Positions 1 to 6,114 of a stretch of 7,237 nt of DNA are shown here, in pieces. Position numbers and translations under genes: made by a program. The notes under the pieces were generated by a model that saw nothing but the letters and a program-made list of their open reading frames with translations, was not told the origin of the DNA and did no database searches. Position 1 is the first letter of the stretch; the number at the start of each line of letters is the position of its first letter. The DNA comes from Spirochaetales bacterium. Lineage in GTDB: Bacteria; Spirochaetota; Spirochaetia; SZUA-6. The DNA lies in assembly GCA_003233545.1 (NCBI GenBank), contig QILZ01000163.1, forward strand, positions 1 to 7,237. Direction: 5' to 3'.

Positions 1-425
1 AGGCTCGGGGTTCCGGGTACAGGAGCTGTACTTCTGCTGACTGCGGACGGAATAATGGATTTAACCAGCTCCCGGGTGCTGTTATCTATAAATGTATGTA
101 ACGAATTATGTTTTTCTCCGGGATCTTTAAATTCTATCGGAGCCGGTGCAGGAAACTCCTTGCCGTTTACTGTGATGAATTCGGATGTTACTTCGGGCGT
201 ATCGGCACCTGCCTTTTCGTTAACATTTGTAAATGAAAAAACGATATCAACCGGTGCATCCGTGATATCTATTTCGTAATGGATATCCCCTGTCGAAGCG
301 ATATGTTCCACTGCAATTTTTGCATCATTCTTATAGGAAACCATATCCGGAGAACATGAGCTTAGAGTATACAAAACTGCGGATAGAATAATAACAAAGT
401 AAAAATAGCCGGTTTTCCGAAACAT
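1..425 (-). CDS. Lipoprotein of unknown function, C-terminal part beyond the left edge
   Basis: The frame opens at an ATG at 425 and stays open to the window edge (141 codons), so the 3' part is missing. The N-terminus begins MFRKTGYFYFV, continues with a hydrophobic stretch and ends in a lipobox LSSC with the lipidated Cys at residue 24. This predicts signal peptidase II processing and anchoring to a membrane. The mature part visible here is polar and appears rich in beta-strand, including a segment DIHYEIDITDAPVDIVFSF, and ends in a Ser/Pro-rich stretch. I do not recognise the family. Its ATG overlaps the stop of the preceding gene (TAATG), and an AGAGG ribosome binding site sits 9 nt upstream inside that gene. 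The pair is therefore probably co-transcribed and translationally coupled, which suggests a shared envelope role. Lipoprotein call fairly sure; function unknown. Confidence 0.8.
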   Translation of the reverse strand, partial: MFRKTGYFYFVIILSAVLYTLSSCSPDMVSYKNDAKIAVEHIASTGDIHYEIDITDAPVDIVFSFTNVNEKAGADTPEVTSEFITVNGKEFPAPAPIEFKDPGEKHNSLHTFIDNSTRELVKSIIPSAVSRSTAPVPGTPS

Positions 426-1156
426 TATTTTTTACCTCTGAAAGAGTAACCTGCAAAAACAGAAGGTGTGATAATATGTACAGGTATGGAATCCTGGGTC
501 AGGAAACCCTGAACAGATGAATAGTGATAAGTAATTCTAAGCCCCAGATCGATGTACCCCGGCCCCATAAGCAAAGAATACCCGGTACTTAGCATACCGC
601 CTAATGAAGCATTCGGCATCTGATCCCGGGGAACCACGTACGTCGATGCAATCCCTTTACTCTTTAGAGAGACGTGCCCGTCTCCCAACCGGAAACCAAG
701 CAGGGGTCCGATCATAGCAAAAACCACACCTCTGCGAAATTCCAGGTTGAAAGATAAAAGTACAGCCGTATCAAGATTAAAATAGGAATAACTCCTGCCC
801 TCCACCGCTTTTCCTTCTGCATTGTATCCGAGAGCTGCAAAGGCAAGGGGACTGCCGGAAATATCAAGAGCTGCGCCAAACCTTGCAGTGACAGACCATT
901 GGGTAAAAACATCTACCTGCCATACCTCATAACCGGCTGCCCGGCCGGACTCTGCACCGGTTTCCAGAAGAGCATCTTTTGCCAGGTCGGCTCCTTTCCC
1001 AAATCCATACCCGGAACCAAAAGCTCCCGAAATACCAAATACAGAAGGTATAAAATAAGAGAACACGGTTTTAGAAGCCGATGGTTCGGCAAACACTCCT
1101 GCCAAGTTTATAAAAAAGAACAGAATTGCCGGAAGAAATAATATTTGTCGTTTCAT
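425..1156 (-). CDS. Predicted outer-membrane beta-barrel protein
   Basis: This 243-residue protein has a clear Sec signal peptide: MKRQ, a hydrophobic core, then AGVFA with likely cleavage after Ala23. The mature chain is rich in Gly and aromatic residues in alternating patterns (for example YIDLGLRITYHYSS and IITPSVFAGYSF near the C-terminus), as in small transmembrane beta-barrels. It ends YSFRGKK rather than with a terminal Phe. No enzyme motif is visible. It resembles in style the poorly characterised outer-membrane proteins of spirochaetes, but I cannot assign a named family. The start codon has only a weak AGGA two bases upstream, and no strong promoter is visible in the 98-bp gap after pdxT. 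The lipoprotein gene overlaps its stop codon. Alternative: a periplasmic porin-like domain protein. Confidence 0.7.
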   Translation of the reverse strand: MKRQILFLPAILFFFINLAGVFAEPSASKTVFSYFIPSVFGISGAFGSGYGFGKGADLAKDALLETGAESGRAAGYEVWQVDVFTQWSVTARFGAALDISGSPLAFAALGYNAEGKAVEGRSYSYFNLDTAVLLSFNLEFRRGVVFAMIGPLLGFRLGDGHVSLKSKGIASTYVVPRDQMPNASLGGMLSTGYSLLMGPGYIDLGLRITYHYSSVQGFLTQDSIPVHIITPSVFAGYSFRGKK

Positions 1157-1185
1157 GGTCCTGTAATATTATTTTACTTTACTGT

Positions 1186-1240
1186 CTTAATTAAAGGAAG
1201 CGGTTTTGTACCGGAAACAGTTTTATTTTTCCCTGCTTCC
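1186..1240 (-). terminator. Weak terminator-like hairpin after pdxT
   Basis: Imperfect arms GGAAGCGG (1196-1203) and CTGCTTCC (1233-1240) pair with one G-T position. A smaller GGAAA/TTTCC stem lies inside the loop. On the minus strand the structure is followed by TTTAATT, which is a poor T-tract. It lies between the pdxST unit and the envelope-protein genes, where a transcript end would make sense, but the large loop and short T-run make it uncertain. Confidence 0.3.
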
Positions 1241-1254
1241 GCGGATTGCTGAAT

Positions 1255-1836
1255 TCAGGTATTCTTGACTTTTGTAAGAAAATATTGATGCATCCTCAAA
1301 TCCCCGGTTAGTTCCGGATGAAACGATGAAACCATTAAATTATCCTGTTCGGCGGCAACGATTCTGCCGTCTTTAAGCCGGGCAATAACATCGACCTTTT
1401 TACCTGTGTCCTTAATAAGAGGAGCCCTGATAAAAACAGCCCTGAAGGATTTCTTTCCCAGAAGCGGGATATCCAGATTCTCTTCGAAACTCTCAAGCTG
1501 TCTTCCGAATGCATTACGCTGTACTGTTATATCCATTAATCCGAGAATCGCATATTCGGGGTATTCTATATGTTTTGCAAGTGCAATCATGCCTGCACAT
1601 GTTCCGTATACCGGAAGGCCTTTGTTAGCTAAATCTATGATCTTTATGCCGACATTGTACCTATTCAGCAGTTTCCTTATGGTCGTGCTCTCTCCGCCCG
1701 GAATAATAAGTGCATCGATTCCATCTAACTGCTCCGGGTATTTAACAGGCACGGGTTTCGCTCCTGCTGCATGCAGGGATTCCATATGCTCTGCAAATGA
1801 TCCCTGAAGTGCCAGGACTCCTATCCTCATTTTCAT
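1255..1836 (-). CDS. pdxT: Pyridoxal 5'-phosphate synthase, glutaminase subunit PdxT
   Basis: PdxT hydrolyses glutamine and channels ammonia to PdxS, which makes pyridoxal 5'-phosphate (vitamin B6) by the DXP-independent route in the cytoplasm. The 193-residue protein has the full class I glutamine amidotransferase triad. Cys80 lies in the nucleophile-elbow motif GTCAG, and His173 and Glu175 lie in SFHPE. The oxyanion-loop motif GGEST is at 47-51 and the PdxT signature FIRAP at 135-139. The N-terminus RIGVLALQG is typical, and the length matches the family (about 190-200). Met1 and Met3 are both possible starts; an AGAGG 11 nt before Met1 favours Met1. The gene lies 4 bp after pdxS, as in most pdxST operons. 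No damage is seen. Confidence 0.97.
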   Translation of the reverse strand: MKMRIGVLALQGSFAEHMESLHAAGAKPVPVKYPEQLDGIDALIIPGGESTTIRKLLNRYNVGIKIIDLANKGLPVYGTCAGMIALAKHIEYPEYAILGLMDITVQRNAFGRQLESFEENLDIPLLGKKSFRAVFIRAPLIKDTGKKVDVIARLKDGRIVAAEQDNLMVSSFHPELTGDLRMHQYFLTKVKNT

Positions 1837-1840
1837 GTTG

Positions 1841-2722
1841 TTACCAGCCTCTTACCGATAATCTATCCTTTTCTTCGATAACGGAAAGCTCGATTCCGTA
1901 CATTGCTCTGCCGAGTCCCTCGGAAATCTTTGCAAGAACGTCCGGATTGTCGCAGTTTGTAACGGCTTCCACTATTGCCTGTGCCATTTTTTGAGGATTC
2001 TCCGATTTAAAGATACCTGATCCCACAAAAACTCCTTCGGCACCAAGCTGCATCATCAATGCGGCATCGGCAGGTGTTGCAATACCTCCGGCAGCGAAGT
2101 TTACAACCGGGAGCTTCCCTGTCTCTGCAATTTCGACAATGAGATTGTACGGTGCACCTAAATTCTTAGCCTCTGCCATCAGTTCTGTTTTATCCATATT
2201 GTTAAGTTTCCGTATTTCGTCCATTATTTTTCTCATGTGGATAACCGCCTCGACAACGTTTCCGGTTCCGGCTTCTCCCTTTGTTCTGATCATGGAGGCG
2301 CCCTCTGCAATTCTTCTTAACGCTTCTCCCAAGTCCTGTGCTCCGCATACAAAGGGTATTTTAAAGAGGTTTTTATTAATGTGATGTTTGTCGTCAGCGG
2401 GAGTTAAAACCTCGCTCTCGTCAATGTAATCTACCCCTATGGACTCGAGTATCTGTGCCTCGACAAAATGGCCGATTCTTACTTTTGCCATTACAGGGAT
2501 GGTTACCTCGTCCATTATTGTTTTTATAAGCGCGGGGTCGCTCATCCTCGCTACTCCGCCTTGTGCACGTATATCGGCAGGGACCCTCTCTAATGCCATA
2601 ACGGCGACGGCACCGGCATCTTCCGCAATTTTTGCATGTTCCGCTGTAACTACATCCATAATTACACCGCCTTTTAACATCTGTGCAAGTCCTCTCTTTG
2701 TGATATCGGTTGATTTCTCCAT
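1841..2722 (-). CDS. pdxS: Pyridoxal 5'-phosphate synthase, lyase subunit PdxS
   Basis: PdxS condenses ribose 5-phosphate, glyceraldehyde 3-phosphate and PdxT-derived ammonia into pyridoxal 5'-phosphate; the family forms dodecamers decorated with PdxT. The 293 residues match the usual length of this (beta/alpha)8 barrel. Expected active-site residues are present: Asp23 in MDVVTAEHA, Lys80 in PVMAKVRIGH (ribose 5-phosphate imine) and Lys148 in MIRTKGEAGTGN, with the phosphate-binding GEAGTGN following. FAAGGIATPADAAL and GVFVGSGIFKSENP, typical of the second phosphate site, follow near 209-243. The start is fixed by a strong AGGAGG 8 nt upstream. It is followed closely by pdxT and preceded on the same strand by the MocR/PdxR-type regulator, which probably controls it. 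Confidence 0.98.
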   Translation of the reverse strand: MEKSTDITKRGLAQMLKGGVIMDVVTAEHAKIAEDAGAVAVMALERVPADIRAQGGVARMSDPALIKTIMDEVTIPVMAKVRIGHFVEAQILESIGVDYIDESEVLTPADDKHHINKNLFKIPFVCGAQDLGEALRRIAEGASMIRTKGEAGTGNVVEAVIHMRKIMDEIRKLNNMDKTELMAEAKNLGAPYNLIVEIAETGKLPVVNFAAGGIATPADAALMMQLGAEGVFVGSGIFKSENPQKMAQAIVEAVTNCDNPDVLAKISEGLGRAMYGIELSVIEEKDRLSVRGW

Positions 2723-2730
2723 GTTTCTAT

Positions 2731-2754
2731 CCTCCTGAAAAATAAATAATTATA
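2731..2754 (-). promoter_or_regulatory. pdxS ribosome binding site with candidate -10 box
   Basis: The 43-bp gap between the regulator gene and pdxS holds a consensus AGGAGG (2731-2736), 8 nt before the pdxS ATG, and a perfect TATAAT on the minus strand (2749-2754). No good -35 box is found 16-18 bp further upstream (the hexamer there is GGGTTA). pdxS may thus have a weak or activator-dependent promoter of its own, or be read through from the regulator gene. The ribosome binding site is certain; the promoter is tentative. Confidence 0.5.
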
Positions 2755-2765
2755 TGATTCTCAGC

Positions 2766-4241
2766 CTAGAATAACCCGGCAAGAATATTTCCTAATATTT
2801 TTATACCATTCCGGATTTTTTCTTCATCGATACCGCCGTATGCTATCTGAAAACCGCTTTTTTCCCATTCTTCCACGGAGAAAAATCGGTCCGGAGCAAA
2901 TACAACACCCTTTTGACGGGATTTTATGAGCAGATCGACCGCATCCACACCGCCCGGAAGTTCGACCCATAGAAATTGTCCGCCGGCAGCATGAGGCGCG
3001 GAAGTTTTAACGGGGAAATATTGGGCGAGTGCGTTTAAAACAACATTGTTTCTCTCTTTAAGCAGGTTTCTCTTTTTCTTAAGCTGTTTGTCGAAAAAAC
3101 CTCTCTGTAGAAATTCAAGAACCGCAGCCTGTAATATCAAATTAGTGTAGAGGTCGGTTGATTTTTTTAATACTGAAAGCTTCCTTATAATTTCTTTTGG
3201 CGCTAATATCCAGCTTAAACGAATACCCGGGAAAAGTGTTTCCGAGAAGCTTCCCATATATAGAATGCTTCCGTTTTCATCCCATGATTTTAAAGGAAGC
3301 ATCTGTTTTCCGTCGAAGGATAATTCATGAGCGTAGTCGTCTTCGATTACAATGATGTTGTATTTACGGCAGAGTTCGACGAGTTTCTGTCTCCTTTCTA
3401 TCGGAAGTGTGCACCCGAGCGGATTCTGAAATGTCGGAATTGTATAGAGAATTTTAGCCTTTCTTCTCCGCAGAACATTCTCCATGATATCGAGACGAAT
3501 TCCATCAGAATCCAGAGGGACACCGATGCAGTTTGCCTGGAGGGACCGGAACACACTAAGAGCACCCGGATAGGTTAAATTTTCCAGAAGTACCGTATCA
3601 CCGGGGTCGATAAAAAGTTTTCCGATGATACTTAATCCCTGCTGGATCCCGCTGGAGATTAAGATATTTTCCGCTTTAACCTGAATTCCTCTCCGAGCCA
3701 TAAAGCTTGTTAAATAATCCAACAGCGGAGGAAAACCTTTAGAAGAACCTGCTCCGAGAAGAGATGTACCGTACCGCCTGAATGCAGAGAGAAAAGAATC
3801 CTTAAAATCCTCTGCAGGGAAATATGTCTGATCCATGTTATCCGACTCAAAGGAAATTACGTTACTGGTGGAATTTACTTCCCAGAGTTTTTCGATGCTT
3901 AAAACTGCAGAGGTGTAGGACCGCGCCCATACCGTAGAGAAATAACCTTTAAAACTAAACTGTGAAAAATGGTTTTTATAACCGGAATCATTCTGAATTT
4001 TACCGTACTCATGGACAAAAGTGCCCCTGCCGACACCGGAATACACATAGCCCTCTACTTCGAGCTGTTCATAGCCTTGAATAATTGTGTTTCTGCTTAC
4101 TCCGAGAGAACCGGAAAGTTCTCTTGTCGAGGGAAGTTTTGTATCCGGCTTAAGCAGACCCTTTTTTATAAGTTCTTCAATGCCGTTTTTAACCTGAATA
4201 TAGAGAGGTATCTTTGCATCCCGGTTTAGTTTTAATATCAT
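2766..4241 (-). CDS. pdxR: MocR/PdxR-type regulator (GntR winged helix plus degenerate aminotransferase domain)
   Basis: MocR proteins bind DNA through an N-terminal GntR winged helix and sense a ligand with a fold-type I aminotransferase-like domain; PdxR members sense PLP and control pdxST. I choose the ATG at 4241 (491 residues) because GGAG lies 7 nt upstream; an in-frame ATG at 4256 has no ribosome binding site. Residues about 11-76 form the winged helix (IPLYIQVKNGI, LPSTRELSGSLGVSRNT, GRGTFV). The larger domain keeps QNP with Asn273, IEDDY with Asp301 and Tyr303, and Arg341 in FPGIR. However, the motif GSFSKTL reads GSFSETL, so Glu334 replaces the Schiff-base Lys. The C-terminal carboxylate Arg, expected in an RL-x-F motif, is Gln465 in FQIAY. 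The position next to pdxST makes a PdxR-like role likely, but ligand binding cannot be the usual internal aldimine. Symbol tentative. Confidence 0.85.
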   Translation of the reverse strand: MILKLNRDAKIPLYIQVKNGIEELIKKGLLKPDTKLPSTRELSGSLGVSRNTIIQGYEQLEVEGYVYSGVGRGTFVHEYGKIQNDSGYKNHFSQFSFKGYFSTVWARSYTSAVLSIEKLWEVNSTSNVISFESDNMDQTYFPAEDFKDSFLSAFRRYGTSLLGAGSSKGFPPLLDYLTSFMARRGIQVKAENILISSGIQQGLSIIGKLFIDPGDTVLLENLTYPGALSVFRSLQANCIGVPLDSDGIRLDIMENVLRRRKAKILYTIPTFQNPLGCTLPIERRQKLVELCRKYNIIVIEDDYAHELSFDGKQMLPLKSWDENGSILYMGSFSETLFPGIRLSWILAPKEIIRKLSVLKKSTDLYTNLILQAAVLEFLQRGFFDKQLKKKRNLLKERNNVVLNALAQYFPVKTSAPHAAGGQFLWVELPGGVDAVDLLIKSRQKGVVFAPDRFFSVEEWEKSGFQIAYGGIDEEKIRNGIKILGNILAGLF

Positions 4242-4449
4242 TATAAAACTCCACATTAAAAGTAGTTTTAACAGTCCTTAAAGGAAAGCTCCAATTGCTC
4301 AATATTATAATAGTACCATTCCATTTTATTATGTAAATAGTATAAATTGGTACTATTGGACTTATCTGATTGATCGATTGCAGGACGATAAACGAGAAAT
4401 TTATCAAATAATCATCGACGACATATAGGTTACGGTACTTTAATTATAA
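4242..4449 (-). promoter_or_regulatory. Intergenic region upstream of the MocR/PdxR-type gene
   Basis: This 208-bp AT-rich region separates the choline kinase stop from the regulator start. Nearest the start it holds the GGAG ribosome binding site. On the minus strand a perfect TATAAT (4304-4309) overlaps the left arm of an inverted repeat, but no convincing -35 box stands at the right distance. A further 6-bp hairpin GATAAA/TTTATC (4387-4392, 4400-4405) lies closer to the kinase gene without a T-tract. No gene is seen in it. Confidence 0.5.
4309..4357. repeat. 10-bp inverted repeat, candidate PdxR-type operator
   Basis: AATAGTACCA (4309-4318) and TGGTACTATT (4348-4357) are perfect inverted copies separated by 29 bp. 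The right arm with its flank reads AAATTGGTACTA. From memory, the PdxR motif of Corynebacterium is AAAGTGG(A/T)(-/T)CTA, which this matches closely. A further partial copy TTGGACTTA follows 9 bp after the right arm's TTGG. The left arm overlaps a minus-strand TATAAT, so binding by the adjacent regulator would affect its own transcription. The repeat is seen directly; the operator role is inferred. Confidence 0.5.
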
Positions 4450-5382
4450 CTATACCTTGATTCCGTACATGCTGTTCAGGGATTCAAGGTTTTGCAGTGC
4501 ATTTTTATATTTAACCTTTCCGTAGGTATAAAAGTCAAAATTAATCGTAGAAATCCTGTTCTGGATCATGCTCCATAAAAACCAGAAAATGTCAGGGAAG
4601 GGTTTAAAAAGATCGACCATTCTTAAATTCATATCAAGATTAAGTCCCTCACAGTAGTACTTCATAAATATTTTTTCGATATCTCTTGGAACCAGTACCT
4701 CCTGGAACATATCTGCAATATCATAATATTCAGGAGCCATGCCTGCATATTCCCAGTCGATGAGCTTAATGTAACCACTCCGGTTTAATATGAAATTATC
4801 GGCAAGAAGATCGTTATGGCACGGAGTGTATTCACTTTCCGGAATGCTGATAATTCCGAAGAGTTTTTCTAACCTGCCGATGGTTCGGACTATATTAAAT
4901 TCCGGATAGAGCGTAACAGGACGTTTAAGTATCTTTAACATCTTTTTTATTTCTGTTAAAGGGTTAAAGATTCTTGTAAATATTATGCCGCTTTTATGTA
5001 TCTTTCGGATAGGGTCTATTATCCTTTCTGTAAAATCTTCACGGAGGAAATCTCTGTTGTTTAATGTATATCCGCCGGTAATAAAACTTACAATTGTAGC
5101 ATGTTTTTCCGGAATATATTTTACAAGTCCGGGAGACAATCCTGCCTGTGCCATTTTCTCTATTGCTTCCGCTTCATTATCCCGGTTTATGAATAGACCG
5201 GTTTTGTAACCGTATATCCTTACCGCGATATCACCCTTTTCGGACTTTACCCTGTACAGTTTGTTTGTAATTCCGCCGCTCAGTACGGAAATGGTAATGT
5301 CTCTGCAGTCCGACCATTCGGGCATCAGCTTTAAAAAGCTGTCCTTAGAAAGAGTTTCCCCCGGAGACCTGCAAGGTACCAT
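4450..5382 (-). CDS. Choline/ethanolamine kinase family protein (LicA/ChoK-like)
   Basis: The 310-residue protein has the protein-kinase-like fold of choline kinases, which phosphorylate choline (or ethanolamine) with ATP as the first step of the CDP-choline route to phosphatidylcholine or surface phosphorylcholine. Visible motifs are a glycine-rich loop GGITNKLYRV (36-45), AVRIYG (53-58), the catalytic loop CHNDLLADNFIL with Asp191 and Asn196, and the metal-binding LIDWEYAG with Asp209. The IDWEYAG form is typical of choline rather than aminoglycoside kinases. Tyr- and Trp-rich C-terminal helices fit choline binding. The ATG has AGGA 6 nt upstream. No cytidylyltransferase (LicC) domain is fused to it or lies nearby, and the neighbouring genes do not suggest a shared pathway. 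A thiamine or other small-molecule kinase remains possible. Confidence 0.85.
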   Translation of the reverse strand: MVPCRSPGETLSKDSFLKLMPEWSDCRDITISVLSGGITNKLYRVKSEKGDIAVRIYGYKTGLFINRDNEAEAIEKMAQAGLSPGLVKYIPEKHATIVSFITGGYTLNNRDFLREDFTERIIDPIRKIHKSGIIFTRIFNPLTEIKKMLKILKRPVTLYPEFNIVRTIGRLEKLFGIISIPESEYTPCHNDLLADNFILNRSGYIKLIDWEYAGMAPEYYDIADMFQEVLVPRDIEKIFMKYYCEGLNLDMNLRMVDLFKPFPDIFWFLWSMIQNRISTINFDFYTYGKVKYKNALQNLESLNSMYGIKV

Positions 5383-5392
5383 GATTTATCCT

Positions 5393-5421
5393 ATTATATT
5401 TGCCCGGGTATTTTTTATCAA
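5393..5421 (-). promoter_or_regulatory. Promoter of the choline kinase gene
   Basis: On the minus strand TTGATA (5416-5421) and TATAAT (5393-5398) are separated by exactly 17 bp, a near-consensus sigma-70 promoter. The -10 box almost touches the AGGA ribosome binding site (5389-5392), so the predicted start of the transcript falls within a few bases of the ATG. The mRNA would then be nearly leaderless, or translation would start further downstream. Confidence 0.65.
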
Positions 5422-5435
5422 TGTAAAAAATAAAT

Positions 5436-5464
5436 TTGACATTCTAATAATATCATATTAAACT
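5436..5464 (+). promoter_or_regulatory. Promoter of the padR-like gene
   Basis: A perfect TTGACA (5436-5441) is followed after 17 bp by TAAACT (5459-5464, four of six consensus positions). It predicts a transcript start near 5471 and a leader of about 47 nt to the ATG at 5518. It is back to back with the kinase promoter; the two -35 boxes are 14 bp apart. Confidence 0.6.
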
Positions 5465-5479
5465 ATATTGAGTTCAATA
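5448..5479. repeat. Two small palindromes over the padR promoter, candidate operators
   Basis: TAATAT-C-ATATTA (5448-5460) lies in the -35/-10 spacer and just into the -10 box. TATTGA-GT-TCAATA (5466-5479) covers the predicted transcript start. Their centres are about 18.5 bp apart. PadR regulators commonly repress their own promoters through dyads, so these are candidate binding sites. They do not match the classical ATGT-N8-ACAT PadR dyad, and AT-rich DNA yields such palindromes by chance. Confidence 0.35.
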
Positions 5480-5517
5480 ATATTTTGATTGATATAATCT
5501 GCACGGAGGTTAAGTTT

Positions 5518-6103
5518 ATGATGTACAGTAAAGAAAGAGATTTCGGCGGTTTCTGGAACGAATGGAGCAGAAGAAGATCGGGCGGACATTGTTCGGATAA
5601 GGGATCCGGAAGACATTCCCGCAGCTGTTTTTCTCCCGAAATGGTTCGTGAATGGAGAAATTACTTCCATGATTTTACAGGATTTACACCCGAAGAACAT
5701 TGGGCTTTCGGGGGCCGCAGGTTTAAGCCGTGGCATCGGGGATACGATCTGTACAATCCCCTTGTTTCCAATATTCTAAGCCGGGAAGGAGGTCTTCTTC
5801 CCCTTGTTGTTCTCTATATTATTTCCGAAAAACCCTGCTATGGAAAAAATAATATCGAAAATAACAGAGCTTACCAAAGAGCAATGGGTTGCCAATCCCG
5901 GAGCTGTTTATCCTCTTATTGCCGAACTCGAAGAGGAAGAATTTGTTACCGGTAAATGGGAGGATGATATAAAGCGTACAAAAAGGATATACAGTATAAC
6001 AGATAAAGGCAGGGAAGAACTGGAACAATTAAAGGCAATCATTAAACCGAAACTCGGCGAAGCGGTTGAGGTTTTAACGGAACTGAATTCTTACCTCGCT
6101 TAA
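5518..6103 (+). pseudogene. PadR-family transcriptional regulator, frameshifted
   Basis: PadR proteins are dimeric winged-helix repressors. The start is the ATG at 5518, 8 nt after GGAGG (5505-5509). Frame one encodes a His/Arg/Gly/Trp-rich extension of about 78 residues, then the start of the domain (NPLVSNILSREGG, LLPLVVLYIISEKPCYGK) and stops at 5955 after 145 codons. The rest of the domain continues in the next frame: ITELTKEQWVANPGAVYPLI, the wing TGKWED...KRTKRIYSITDKG and a C-terminal helix to 6103. Removing one A from the A6 run at 5844-5849 joins them into an uninterrupted 194-residue protein reading CYGKIISKITELTKE. The break is thus one extra base in a homopolymer: a sequencing error, a true mutation or a slippage site. 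The unshifted product lacks the recognition helix and wing and should not bind DNA. The usual co-regulated transporter gene is absent downstream. Confidence 0.85.
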
Positions 6104-6114
6104 ATTGCCGGCTT

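Noticed and set aside
4242..4256. Upstream in-frame ATG at 4256 as the start of the MocR/PdxR-type regulator.
   Set aside because: No ribosome binding site precedes it, while GGAG lies 7 nt before the ATG at 4241, which also begins the usual family N-terminus.
5420..5443. AATGT/ACATT inverted pair upstream of padR, considered as the classical PadR operator.
   Set aside because: The spacing is 14 bp rather than the 8 bp of the ATGT-N8-ACAT dyad, and the arms are only 5 bp in AT-rich DNA.
5786..5806. AAGGAGG followed 11 nt later by a TTG that opens the second PadR frame, as if a separate downstream protein started there.
   Set aside because: The purine run encodes the conserved PadR residues REGG, and the first residues of the alternative frame (LFSILFPKNPA) do not resemble PadR; a single-base frameshift explains the data better.
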